A DNA stretch of 64,000 nt from VAZQ01 sp963817135. GTDB lineage: Bacteria > Pseudomonadota > Alphaproteobacteria > Rhizobiales > Xanthobacteraceae. The stretch is taken from NCBI GenBank assembly GCA_963817135.1, contig CAWFNG010000015.1, positions 248,001 through 312,000 of the forward strand. Reading direction: 5' to 3'. The notes below the pieces were generated by a model. That model did not search any database, had not been told where the DNA came from, and was given only the letters and a program-made list of their open reading frames with translations. Shown here in pieces: positions 18,645-27,236 of this stretch. The position numbers were made by a program, and so were the translations under genes. Within the stretch, counting starts at the first letter, position 1, and each line of letters starts with the position of its first letter.

Positions 18645-18800
18645 TCATTGCAGAAGCAAGAGGCACGTCCATACGCCGCCGCTTGCAAGGAGCACCGGTA
18701 GTTCAGGTGTCCCCAGCAACAGGTGTGCGAGCACCGCAGTCGCGGAAGCAGCGAGCCAACCACCGACAAGCACAACGATGCGAGCGAAAGGCATCATCAT
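18645..18800 (-). CDS. Possible small membrane protein (51 aa)
   Basis: A frame beginning with three ATGs (18800, 18797, 18794) encodes MMMPFARIVVLVGGWLAASA followed by two hydrophobic stretches (ATAVLAHLLLG and LPVLLASGGVWTCLLLL), consistent with a two-helix membrane peptide. The ribosome site is weak and no family is recognised, so this may be chance in an otherwise empty region. Confidence 0.3.
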   Translation of the reverse strand: MMMPFARIVVLVGGWLAASATAVLAHLLLGTPELPVLLASGGVWTCLLLLQ

Positions 18801-19119
18801 GGCGATACTTTATCAACCGTCTCCGATTGGTTGGCAATCACAAAAGAACAATATCCAATCACTGCTCAAATCTGCGAGTTAACCCGACGACTCCTCTATT
18901 TTCCGCTCGTCTGCACGCGGTCAATTTTTCTTTTCACATAAAAATTTTATAACGATGCAGACGATTAAGAAAATGTAATGTGCTGGAAATCCACTGGTTA
19001 GGTAACGGCCATCAGAATGGACCTGAGGCAAAGGGGAGCGGGCTGTTCGCTGATTAATTGCTGAAATGTTACGCGACGCACCATCTCGTCTCGCCGATCG
19101 AATCGTCGGAGGCGAACAT
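18801..19119. other. AT-rich intergenic region before the outer-membrane protein gene
   Basis: About 320 bases with visibly lower GC than neighbours and no convincing frame. It should contain the promoter of the barrel protein gene. The GGAGGCGAACAT at 19108-19119 is the ribosome site that fixes the start of that gene at 19120. Confidence 0.4.
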
Positions 19120-19920
19120 ATGAGAGCCATTATTTTTGGTGCTGTCGCATTGGTAGGGGCGACTGTAGATGCGGCCATTGCCGCAGATCTGCCTTCACCG
19201 GGGATGCGCGCCACTGTTTACAGCGCAGATCCACCCGTCGCGCCGCTGGTCAGTTGGACCGCCTGCTACGTCGGCGGCAACATTGGGGGAGGTTGGGCGA
19301 CCACGCATCCTTACGACACGAATGCGGTGATTACCGGGGTTGCGGGCAATCCCGTTGTCAATGCCGATCTCGGCTCACAAAGCGTTCCGGGAGCGGTGGC
19401 TGGCGGGCAAATCGGCTGCGACTACCAAGCCGACAGGTTTGTTTTGGGGATTCAGGGAATGTTGGATGCAGCTCATATCAGCGGAAGCAATGCGCAACCC
19501 GGCGGTCTATTTACGACGGACACCTCCATTCCGTGGTTTGCTGCGGTAACTGCCCGCGCCGGGATCACTGTGGTACCGAGAGGGTTGCTTTACGTCAAAG
19601 CAGGCGGCGCCTGGATGAAAGATAACCTATCGATCACCGTAACGACAGGTGGGTCGCCGTTTTTTGGCGTGCCCGCAGGTGTTGCAGCAAACGTCGGTTT
19701 GAATGCATCAGGATGGACCGTAGGGGCTGGTTTTGAATGGGCGTTTGCGCGCAAATGGTCAGTCTTCGCAGAGTACGACTACTTGGATTTCGGAACTCCG
19801 AATGCAAATTTTACTTCAGCGGGATCTCTGCTGCCGCCGACGTTCACGCTCGGCATGAGACAAAATGTCAGCGCCTTTGTTGTGGGCATAAATGCCCGCA
19901 TCGGGCCTGGCACGTTCTGA
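19120..19920 (+). CDS. Outer-membrane beta-barrel protein (Omp25/Omp31-like)
   Basis: Eight-stranded outer-membrane barrel of the OmpA-like/Omp25 family common in Hyphomicrobiales (266 residues). A signal peptide (MRAIIFGAVALVGATVDAA, cleavage after AIA) is followed by the typical mature start WTACYVGGNIGGGWATTH. Alternating strands include GWTVGAGFEWAFARKWSVF and AEYDYLDFGTPN, and the chain ends in aromatic-poor RIGPGTF with terminal Phe as outer-membrane signal. The ATG at 19120 is chosen for its GGAGG site; an upstream in-frame ATG at 19066 would place residues before the signal peptide. Function is structural or porin-like in the family. Confidence 0.88.
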   Translation: MRAIIFGAVALVGATVDAAIAADLPSPGMRATVYSADPPVAPLVSWTACYVGGNIGGGWATTHPYDTNAVITGVAGNPVVNADLGSQSVPGAVAGGQIGCDYQADRFVLGIQGMLDAAHISGSNAQPGGLFTTDTSIPWFAAVTARAGITVVPRGLLYVKAGGAWMKDNLSITVTTGGSPFFGVPAGVAANVGLNASGWTVGAGFEWAFARKWSVFAEYDYLDFGTPNANFTSAGSLLPPTFTLGMRQNVSAFVVGINARIGPGTF

Positions 19921-20027
19921 TCCATGAGGGATTAGGCAACTCCCGGGCGCAGGTTTGAAGCAGCCAATGTTGCGCTGCACATATATGCGGGCCACGTCAA
20001 CAAATTAAAGCAGCGGAGGGGGCCACG

Positions 20028-21038
20028 ATGAGCACTGAGATGAACCGGCGCGACGCGCCTGCCAGTGCTTCCCCGAACATCGTCGTCATGACCGTGGCGA
20101 ATGAAGCCGACTACAAACGCGACCCCACGCGCTGGGGCTCGGCCGAGATGGCGGCGCACTTTCCCGGATTCAAGCATCTCGATATGCGCACCAGCGGCGC
20201 GGTAATTCGGCTGCGCCACGGGGGCTCCGGCCCGCCGCTGCTGCTCGTCCACGGCAATCCGCAGAACCACACCTGCTGGTACAAGGTCGCCGCGAAGCTC
20301 GCGCAGCGTTACCATGTCATTCTTCCCGACCTGCGCGGTTACGGCGACAGCTCGCTGCCCGATCCGGGCCCCAACAATATCAATTTCAGCTTCCGCGAGA
20401 TGGCACGCGATCTCGTCGAGGTCGTGGACCAACTCGGGTACCGCCGCTTCATGGTCGCCGGCCATGATCGCGGCGGGCGCACGACGCACCGGCTATGTCT
20501 CGATCACCCCGAGCGCATCATCAAGGCATGCATGATGGACATTGTGCCCAACTATCATGTGTGGACAAACATCACGAAAAATTGGGTGATCGGAACGTGG
20601 CATTGGGGCTTTATGGCGCAACCTGAGCCGTTTCCCGAGCGGCTCATCAGCGCCGTGCCGGCCGAATATTTCATCAAGAGCCGCATGACGATCCGCGGCG
20701 GCACCGGGCTGGGTTTTCTGACGGAAACGGCGATCAATGAGTATATCCGCTGTTATACGCTGAAAACCATCACCGGCTCTTGCCGCGATTACCGCGCCAC
20801 GGCGACGTGCGATTTCGAGATGGACATGGCCGACAAGGACAGGAAGCTCGATATGCCTTTGCTCCTGCTTTGGGGCGCACGCGGTCACTCGCCGGAGCGT
20901 GCCAAGGAGTTCCTGGACGTATGGAGGCGCTATGCCTCGAACATCGTCGCGCACGAGGCCATGGAGTGCGGGCATTACATTCAGGAGGAGGTGCCGGAGA
21001 AGGTCATCGAACACTTCACCGGCTTTTTTAAAGCTTGA
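20028..21038 (+). CDS. Alpha/beta hydrolase, haloacetate dehalogenase-like
   Basis: Cytosolic alpha/beta-hydrolase (336 residues) closest in motif to fluoroacetate and haloacetate dehalogenases or epoxide hydrolases. Seen: the oxyanion strand LLLVHGNPQNHTCWYKV, the cap-entry DLRGYGDSSLPDPG, and a nucleophile elbow with Asp instead of Ser, VAGHDRGGRTTHRL (Asp near residue 147); the catalytic His is in ECGHYIQEE near residue 322. An N-terminal extension of about 50 residues exceeds the usual 300-residue length. A GGAGGG ribosome site precedes the ATG. It begins a run of catabolic-looking genes. The DHD triad supports SN2 attack on C-halogen or epoxide, but the substrate cannot be fixed. Confidence 0.88.
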   Translation: MSTEMNRRDAPASASPNIVVMTVANEADYKRDPTRWGSAEMAAHFPGFKHLDMRTSGAVIRLRHGGSGPPLLLVHGNPQNHTCWYKVAAKLAQRYHVILPDLRGYGDSSLPDPGPNNINFSFREMARDLVEVVDQLGYRRFMVAGHDRGGRTTHRLCLDHPERIIKACMMDIVPNYHVWTNITKNWVIGTWHWGFMAQPEPFPERLISAVPAEYFIKSRMTIRGGTGLGFLTETAINEYIRCYTLKTITGSCRDYRATATCDFEMDMADKDRKLDMPLLLLWGARGHSPERAKEFLDVWRRYASNIVAHEAMECGHYIQEEVPEKVIEHFTGFFKA

Positions 21039-21156
21039 AGGATCGCAGAGCCCTCATGCCGCAGGTCGGCAATGCAAGTCTGCATTTGTTTGACCTGGCT
21101 TGCGCCTCGTTCTAGATTTTCGAACCCTCGGAAGATCCGCAATTTGGAGGTGAACC

Positions 21157-21654
21157 GTGCGACGCATCGCTGCCACCTGCTCTGCACTGCTGCTTTCCAC
21201 GGTCCTGGCCGCGCAGGCGCAAACGCCAGCCGCAGACTCCGGAGCTTTTGAAAAGAAGAACTACAATTATAGTGAGTGGACGAAAGGGCTATTCTCGGAG
21301 GTGGTCACTGTTACCCATCCGGGCAAGATGATCTTTCTCGCCGGAGTGGGAGCCGAGGACGAGAGCGGTGGGCGCGGCACAATCCGGCACATCGGGGACT
21401 TCGCGGGCCAGTGCCGCTATGCCTATGACAAGATCAAGCGGCTGCTGGCGGCACACGGCGCGACAATGAATGACGTGGTGAAGGTCGTCACCTACGTAAC
21501 GGACATTCGCAATCAGGCCGAGGCCGGAAAGTGCCGCGCGGAAGCGCTCGCTGGAGCACCGCAACCCGTGCACACATTCCTGAATATCAATCAGCTCGCA
21601 TGGCCGGGAATGCTGGTCGAAGTGGATCTGACAGCAATTACCAAGGCGCCCTAG
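21157..21654 (+). CDS. Exported RidA/YjgF-family protein
   Basis: RidA-fold protein (165 residues) with an N-terminal signal peptide (MRRIAATCSALLLSTVLAAQ, cleavage after AQA), so it should act in the periplasm, unlike cytosolic RidA. Domain signs: KMIFLAGVGAEDESGG, FAGQCRYAYDKIKRLLAAHG, DVVKVVTYVTDIRN and the C-terminal LVEVDLTAI. At the position where imine-deaminase RidA has its essential Arg, the strand reads PVHTFLNINQL, so imine deamination is doubtful. A GGAGGTGAACC site precedes the start. It lies between the dehalogenase-like hydrolase and a cupin. Confidence 0.85.
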   Translation: MRRIAATCSALLLSTVLAAQAQTPAADSGAFEKKNYNYSEWTKGLFSEVVTVTHPGKMIFLAGVGAEDESGGRGTIRHIGDFAGQCRYAYDKIKRLLAAHGATMNDVVKVVTYVTDIRNQAEAGKCRAEALAGAPQPVHTFLNINQLAWPGMLVEVDLTAITKAP

Positions 21655-21671
21655 CTCAGCTCGTCCATAAC

Positions 21672-22121
21672 TCACGCCGGCGGCGGCAGGAACAGCACTT
21701 CGTGCTTTGCGGAGAGCGCCACCACCTCGGCCGGCGATTGCTCCTTCATGCTGTGGATGGCCCAGAACAGATCATAGAGCTTGCGCGTGGGCGTCACCCA
21801 GAAAAAGCATTTCACGCCCTGATCGGTCTTGTTGAAAATTCCGTGCGGAATGTTCATGGGCAGCCGGATCAGGTCGCCGGGCGTCGCGCTATATGCGTGC
21901 CCGTCGATGAGAAGATCGAAGCGGCCCTCCAGCATGTAGATAAACTCGTCCTGGGTCGGATGAATATGCGGCGGCACCGCGGTCCCTGGCGGAAATGTCG
22001 CGTGCCAGGAAAATGAATTTTCGCAGACCTGTTTGGGCACATAGGTCTGGCCCAGAATGTTCCAGCTGATGCCGTCGATGCCGGTGCCGGCCTTGGTAAT
22101 ACCTGCGCTCAGAGGCTGCAT
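21672..22121 (-). CDS. Cupin-domain protein (149 aa)
   Basis: Single cupin barrel (149 residues). Motif 1 is visible as PPHIHPTQDEFIYMLEG (metal ligands His, His and Glu) and motif 2 as LPMNIPHGIFN, giving a likely metal site for a dioxygenase, isomerase or sensor. It is convergent with the RidA gene, 17 bases apart. The substrate is not determinable; many such single-domain cupins sit in aromatic or sugar degradation clusters. Confidence 0.85.
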   Translation of the reverse strand: MQPLSAGITKAGTGIDGISWNILGQTYVPKQVCENSFSWHATFPPGTAVPPHIHPTQDEFIYMLEGRFDLLIDGHAYSATPGDLIRLPMNIPHGIFNKTDQGVKCFFWVTPTRKLYDLFWAIHSMKEQSPAEVVALSAKHEVLFLPPPA

Positions 22122-22313
22122 GAATGCACGCTCCCCGCTGACTGTGTTGACTTAATTATAGTGACAGCGCTTGAGGCAATTGTGTAGAGCAATCCTGCCC
22201 GGCACAACCGTGCGGCAAACTCGGCATACCTCTCCCTTTCAGGGGGCAGGTATACAGCCGCCCGTTGGTGCCATGTGCGCTGACTGATGAGTACGCGCAA
22301 TCGAGGAGGTGGC

Positions 22314-23486
22314 ATGACTGACTTGATCCGCCTATCCGCCGCCGTAGGAGCCGCATTGCTCGCGTGTTCGGCCGCGCACTCCCAGGAAAAGCTCAAAATC
22401 GGCATCATTGCCACGCTGTCGGGGCCGCCGGCGGTCATCGGACAACAGCTGCGCAATGGATTCAATCTTGCGGTCAAGACGCTCGACGGCAAGCTCGGCG
22501 GCCGCGAAGTGGAGGTGATCGTCGCCGATGACGAGCTCAAGCCCGACGTCGCCGTGACCAAGGCCAAGGCATTGGTCGAGCGCGACAAGGCCGATTTCGT
22601 CGTGGGTCCGGTTTTTTCCAATATCCTGCAGGCCATCATGAAGCCGGTCACCGAGGCCGGCGCGTTTCTGATCAGTCCCAATGCCGGGTCGTCGAATTTC
22701 GCCGGCAAGGAATGCAACCCGAACTTCTTCGTGACTTCCTACCAGAACGATCAGGTGTTCGGCGTGTCCGGCAAATATGCGCAGGACGCCGCCATCAGGA
22801 AAGTGTTCCTGATGGCGCCCAATTATCAGGCGGGAAGGGACGCGCTCGCCGGTTTCAAATCATTCTTCCAGGGCGAGATCGCCGACGAAGTCTACGTGCC
22901 GCTCAATCAGCTCGACTACGCGGCCGAACTCGCCAGGATTGCCGCTGCCAAGCCGGACGCCATCTATGTGTTCCTGCCGGGCGGCATGGGAGTGAACTTC
23001 GTCAAGCAGTTTCGCCAGGCCGGCCTCGCCGACAAGGTTACGTTCCTATCGTCGTTCACGGTCGACGAGTTGACGCTCCCGGCGCAACAGGATGCAGCCT
23101 TGGGGTTCTTCGGCGGAGCGAACTGGGCGCCCGACCTCGACACGGCGCAGAACAAAGCCTTTGTCGCCGCTTACGAGAAGGAATACGGGGCTGTGCCCGC
23201 AACCTATGCGTTTCAATCCTATGACGCTGCTCTGCTGATCGACAGCGCGGTGCGCGCGCTCAACGGCAATGTCGGCGATAAGAATGCCGTTCGCGCGGCG
23301 CTGATGAAAGCCGATTTTAAATCGCTGCGCGGCGGCTTCAAGTTCAACGTCAATCACTACCCGATCCAGGATTTTTATCTCGTCAAGGTGGCCAAGCGAG
23401 CGGACGGCAAATATGAGACGCAGATCGTCAAAAAGATTTTCGCGAACGACGCCGATCGCTATGCCAAGGACTGTGCGATGAAATAA
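22314..23486 (+). CDS. ABC transporter substrate-binding protein (branched-chain amino acid/aromatic type)
   Basis: Periplasmic type I solute-binding protein of the LivJ/LivK family (390 residues). It has a signal peptide (LIRLSAAVGAALLACSAAHS) and mature start KLKIGIIATLSGPPAVIG, then GGREVEVIVADDELKPDVAV, the hinge, and AFQSYDAALLIDSAVRAL. The ATG at 22314 follows GAGGAGG closely; an in-frame ATG at 22287 adds nine residues and looks false. No LivH, LivM, LivG or LivF gene adjoins, so partner subunits must be elsewhere. In Hyphomicrobiales this subfamily often binds aromatic or carboxylate substrates rather than amino acids. Confidence 0.9.
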   Translation: MTDLIRLSAAVGAALLACSAAHSQEKLKIGIIATLSGPPAVIGQQLRNGFNLAVKTLDGKLGGREVEVIVADDELKPDVAVTKAKALVERDKADFVVGPVFSNILQAIMKPVTEAGAFLISPNAGSSNFAGKECNPNFFVTSYQNDQVFGVSGKYAQDAAIRKVFLMAPNYQAGRDALAGFKSFFQGEIADEVYVPLNQLDYAAELARIAAAKPDAIYVFLPGGMGVNFVKQFRQAGLADKVTFLSSFTVDELTLPAQQDAALGFFGGANWAPDLDTAQNKAFVAAYEKEYGAVPATYAFQSYDAALLIDSAVRALNGNVGDKNAVRAALMKADFKSLRGGFKFNVNHYPIQDFYLVKVAKRADGKYETQIVKKIFANDADRYAKDCAMK

Positions 23487-23549
23487 TGCCCTCGCCGCAA
23501 GCGCAGGTGCTACAGATGGCGCCCTCTCCCCTTGCGGGACACTCCCGGC

Positions 23550-24425
23550 TCACCCCATTGCCCACGCCATGCTGTCGTGGCCGGGCCGGTAGTCGCGGTT
23601 GCTTTGCGCCGGGTTGCGGTTCACCAGCGGACGGCCATGAAGCGGATGCGTCTGGCTGCGCACTTCGTGCTCGACGGTGAACAGGACTTCACGCGTGTCG
23701 ATATCGATCACATCCTTGAAGCGGTATTCATATTCGTTCACCTCCGATGTGATGAGGCCGAGCTGCTTGAGCCGCCGGTGGGGACCGGAGAAATCGCTGA
23801 TGTAGATCTGGACGTGGTGGCGGTCGTAGGGCGCTTCCGGCGCGTCGGTTTCGCGAAAATACCAATATTGCTTTTGCCCAACGGCAACCCGGGCGCACGG
23901 AGCACTGCCGTTTTCAACCATGGTCGCGCGCGCGCCCATCACCTCGCGATAGAACCGGAAAATGCGCGCGGCGGTGCCGGGGCGCACGTCGAATTCAATA
24001 TACGGCATTCCCAGCGCAATGCGTCCGAAACGGCTCTCGTCCGGTGCATGCACGTTGATGCGATTGCCCCACGGGCAGATAGTCTGCACGCAATCGTTCC
24101 CCTCGCGAAAATCGAATTTCGTGTCCTGGAGGGGCTTGCGCATCTCACTGAGACGGTCGAGCAGCGCCGCGCGGTTCGGCACCACCAGCCCGGTCCGGCC
24201 GCGCAGGATGTCGGGCGTTCCGCTCGGCAGGTGGAACTGGCTCATGCCGACATTGACCCACATGTTGCGCGCGCCGGTATTGAGAAAAGGATCGCGCGTT
24301 AGGCCGAGGGCGGTGATGTAGTAGTGCGTGGCCAGATGCTGGTCGGTAATGCAGACATTGACGTGACCGAGATTGACGATGTTGCCGAGGTCCTGCGTCG
24401 AGCGGTCAAAGTCGGGTTCAGCCAT
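23550..24425 (-). CDS. VOC-superfamily (glyoxalase/dioxygenase-fold) protein
   Basis: Two vicinal-oxygen-chelate modules in one 291-residue chain. The first begins NLGHVNVCITDQHLATHYY, with a His at the metal position, the second near GMPYIEFDVRPGTAARIF and YDRHHVQIYISDF, and a late Glu in LFTVEHEVRS could complete a His-His-Glu metal site, as in ring-cleaving extradiol dioxygenases. It overlaps the end of the dehydrogenase gene by 8 bases, indicating one operon. The reaction is unknown; a dioxygenase or lyase on a catabolic intermediate is the natural guess. Confidence 0.8.
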   Translation of the reverse strand: MAEPDFDRSTQDLGNIVNLGHVNVCITDQHLATHYYITALGLTRDPFLNTGARNMWVNVGMSQFHLPSGTPDILRGRTGLVVPNRAALLDRLSEMRKPLQDTKFDFREGNDCVQTICPWGNRINVHAPDESRFGRIALGMPYIEFDVRPGTAARIFRFYREVMGARATMVENGSAPCARVAVGQKQYWYFRETDAPEAPYDRHHVQIYISDFSGPHRRLKQLGLITSEVNEYEYRFKDVIDIDTREVLFTVEHEVRSQTHPLHGRPLVNRNPAQSNRDYRPGHDSMAWAMG

Positions 24426-25461
24426 GGCGAATTTCCTTCCATTTCGGTTCTACAACCTGCTCGATGCGATTGCTCTGCGCCGAGCGAACCGCGGCGTCGA
24501 ACACCGACATGCCGTGCAGGACATCGGCGATCGGCACTGCAAATGCCTCGCCCTTGCGAATGGCGCGGGCAAAGGCGGCAAGCTCGGCGGCAAGCATATC
24601 GAAGCCGGTATGCTCGCTCACCTCATCGGGAGGAGCGGTAATGGGGCCGGTGGGTGGTTCTTTCGAACCGGGCACGAAGCGGAACCGCTGCAAGTTGGGC
24701 CTGGAGATTTCCGCAAGTCCCTGGGTGCCGTAAAGCGTGAAGCTGAAATTCGTTGCGGTGGCGACCGAGCAGAAGATGAGCCCGGTGGCACCGTTTTCGA
24801 ATTCGAGCATGAGCGTGGTGGTGTCGTCGGATACTCCCGCAAGGTAACGATCGGTCACGCAATGCACGTTGCGCACGCGTCCGGCAAATTCGATCATGTG
24901 ATCGAGGGAATGCACGCCGACCGCGGTAAAAGCGCCGCCCGGCGCCTCCTCGGGCGAGGCGCGCCAATTGTCCGGCGGCACGAACTGCCCGGTGCTGGTC
25001 GTGTGCTGCGCCACCATGGAGACGACGGCGCCGAGGCGGCCGGCGCGCAGGTGATTGCGCAGCGCGACCACGGACGGATGAAAGCGGCGGCAGAAGCCGA
25101 CGGCGAGCACCGCACCGGCCTTGCCGGTTGCCGCGACCGCTTCGTCGGCGCTCGCGCGATCAAGCGTGATCGGCTTTTCCACGAATACGTGCTTGCCCGC
25201 CAGCGCGGCCGCCGCGATCTGGCCGGCATGCTGGCTATGCGGCGTCGCGAGCACGACCGCATCGACATTCGCATCGGCAAGAATTTGCTCGTAGTGCTCG
25301 ACCAGCGGCAGATCGTGCGCACGGCAGAACTCCTGCGCCGCGGCGGGTGTCCGGGTGTGGCCCGCGACAAAACGAATGCCGCACGCTCCACTCTTGCCGT
25401 GCACGGAACGCACGAGCGAGCAGCCCCAGCGGCCGAGACCAATGATTGCTGCGCGAACCAT
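24418..25461 (-). CDS. Gfo/Idh/MocA-family oxidoreductase
   Basis: NAD(P)-dependent dehydrogenase (347 residues) with an N-terminal Rossmann fold (VRAAIIGLGRWGCSLVRSV), the signature EKPITLDRASADEA around residue 100, and the C-terminal alpha/beta domain with GGAFTAVGVHSLDHMIEF, where His and Asp resemble the family catalytic residues. It is the first gene of a two-gene operon with the VOC protein. Its start lies only 18 bases from the divergent GMC oxidoreductase start. The family acts on sugars, inositols and related alcohols; the substrate here is not known. Confidence 0.9.
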   Translation of the reverse strand: MVRAAIIGLGRWGCSLVRSVHGKSGACGIRFVAGHTRTPAAAQEFCRAHDLPLVEHYEQILADANVDAVVLATPHSQHAGQIAAAALAGKHVFVEKPITLDRASADEAVAATGKAGAVLAVGFCRRFHPSVVALRNHLRAGRLGAVVSMVAQHTTSTGQFVPPDNWRASPEEAPGGAFTAVGVHSLDHMIEFAGRVRNVHCVTDRYLAGVSDDTTTLMLEFENGATGLIFCSVATATNFSFTLYGTQGLAEISRPNLQRFRFVPGSKEPPTGPITAPPDEVSEHTGFDMLAAELAAFARAIRKGEAFAVPIADVLHGMSVFDAAVRSAQSNRIEQVVEPKWKEIRHG

Positions 25462-25479
25462 GTGCTAGCTTAATCACCG

Positions 25480-27162
25480 ATGAATTCTTTTGACACCATC
25501 ATCATTGGCGGGGGCGCCGCCGGATGCGTGCTGGCCAACCGGCTTTCCGCGCAATCGCGCCGCCGCGTGCTCCTCCTGGAGGCGGGACAGGACATTCCCC
25601 CCGGCACAGAGCCGATCGACGTGGTCGATACCTACCCCATGTCTTATTACACCGATGCCTATTTCTGGCCCGGCCTCAATGTGCATTGGCGCCGCAAGGA
25701 GAATTCTCCGCCGGTCTGGTTTTCGCAAGCCAAGCTCCTGGGCGGCGGCTCCTCGGTGATGGGCATGGTCGCCTATCGGGGAACACCCGACGATTACGCC
25801 GAATGGGAAGCACACGGGGCCGCCGGGTGGGGCTGGGCGGACGTCCTTCCGTTCTTTCGCAAGCTCGAACACGACCTCGATTTCAGTGGCGTACTGCACG
25901 GCGAATCGGGTCCCGTTCCCATCCGCCGTACCCGAATGGAGGATTGGGCACCGCTCGCGAAGGCGGCGCACGCCTTTGCACAGGAGCGGCAATTCCCGTT
26001 CATCGCCGACATGAACGCCGATTTTCGCGACGGCTACGGCGCGGTGCCCATGAGCAATTGGCTCTACATGCGTGCTTCGGCAGTCATCTGCTATCTCAAC
26101 ATCGCCGTGCGCGTGCGGAAGAATCTCACCGTCATCGGCGGCGCCAGCGCCACCGGCCTCTTATTCGACGGCCGCCGCGTTACCGGCGTGACGGCCCGGC
26201 TCGGAAATGAAAGCAAGGAATTTCGCGCGCGCGAAGTCATTCTGGCAGCCGGCGGCATCCATTCGCCGGCTTTCCTGCTGCGTTGCGGAATCGGGCCGGC
26301 GAGAGAGCTTGCCCAACTGGGCGTCGAGGTGCGCGCGGACCTTCCCGGCGTGGGCCGGAACTTGTCCAATCATGCAATTCTGTTTGTGGGGCTGTTCCAG
26401 CGCGCCGGCGCGCGGCAGGCGCGCCACATCCGGCCGCATCCCATGACGGCGCTGCGTTATTCGTCCGGTCTCGCGGGAGCGCCGCCATCCGACATGTACA
26501 TCAACGTGCAATGCAAGACCTCGTGGTCGGCGCTGGGCCGCCAGGTCGCCAATCTCGCGCCGACGCTGCTCAAGCCCATGGCGCGCGGGCGCGTCTTCCT
26601 CGAACGGCGCGATGCAGCGTACCCGTGCGTGGAATTCAACTTCGTCGGCGAGGAGCTTGATCTTGCGCGCTTCATGCAAGGCTTCCGCCGCGCGGTCGAG
26701 ATTGTCCAGCATCCCGACGTGCGCGCGATCGGCCGCGTCGCTTTTCCCGTCAGATTTTCCGATCGGCTGCGGCGGCTCAACCGCATCACCCGCGCCAACA
26801 AGGTCAGGAGCGCGCTCATCGCCGCCCTCATTGACGCCGTGCCGCCGCTCGCCGGGCCCATATTCGCAACGCTTGCCGACCGGCGCGTCGATCTTGCGAC
26901 GCTGGTTGCAGATGATGATGCGCTTGCCGAGCATGTCCGCAACAACGTCGCCGGCATGTTTCATCCCGTGGGAACGTGCCGCATGGGCGGTGCAGACGAC
27001 GCCGATGCGGTGGTTGACAATGCCGGCCGCGTTCGCGGCGTTGGCGGATTGCGCGTGGTCGATGCCTCCATCATGCCTACGCTGCCGCGCGGCAACACCA
27101 ACATTCCCACCATAATGCTGGCGGAAAAAATCTCGGCGGCAATCGTGGCGGAGACGAACTAA
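25480..27162 (+). CDS. GMC-family FAD oxidoreductase (choline dehydrogenase-like)
   Basis: FAD-dependent alcohol dehydrogenase of the glucose-methanol-choline family (560 residues). The dinucleotide-binding motif is IIIGGGAAGCVLANRLS at residues 6-22; GMC signature 1 is near LLGGGSSVMGMVAYRG, signature 2 is AAGGIHSPAFLLRCGIG, and the catalytic His/Asn region is MFHPVGTCRMGG followed by LPRGNTNIPTIMLAEK. It is divergent from the Gfo/Idh-VOC operon and convergent with the second Mo-hydroxylase, so the three probably belong to one degradation pathway. No membrane segment or signal is visible. Confidence 0.92.
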   Translation: MNSFDTIIIGGGAAGCVLANRLSAQSRRRVLLLEAGQDIPPGTEPIDVVDTYPMSYYTDAYFWPGLNVHWRRKENSPPVWFSQAKLLGGGSSVMGMVAYRGTPDDYAEWEAHGAAGWGWADVLPFFRKLEHDLDFSGVLHGESGPVPIRRTRMEDWAPLAKAAHAFAQERQFPFIADMNADFRDGYGAVPMSNWLYMRASAVICYLNIAVRVRKNLTVIGGASATGLLFDGRRVTGVTARLGNESKEFRAREVILAAGGIHSPAFLLRCGIGPARELAQLGVEVRADLPGVGRNLSNHAILFVGLFQRAGARQARHIRPHPMTALRYSSGLAGAPPSDMYINVQCKTSWSALGRQVANLAPTLLKPMARGRVFLERRDAAYPCVEFNFVGEELDLARFMQGFRRAVEIVQHPDVRAIGRVAFPVRFSDRLRRLNRITRANKVRSALIAALIDAVPPLAGPIFATLADRRVDLATLVADDDALAEHVRNNVAGMFHPVGTCRMGGADDADAVVDNAGRVRGVGGLRVVDASIMPTLPRGNTNIPTIMLAEKISAAIVAETN

Positions 27163-27236
27163 CAGAATCCGTCATTCCGGAAGTCCGCCGAAGTTCAAGA
27201 CCATAGAGCCCGCAGGCAGGCGCGCGTAGGCTTCGC

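Noticed and set aside
23511..23557. A further CCTCTCCCC-type palindromic repeat
   Set aside because: Only a short C/T-rich half (CCCTCTCCCCTTGCGGGA) is seen without a matching right arm, too little to call.
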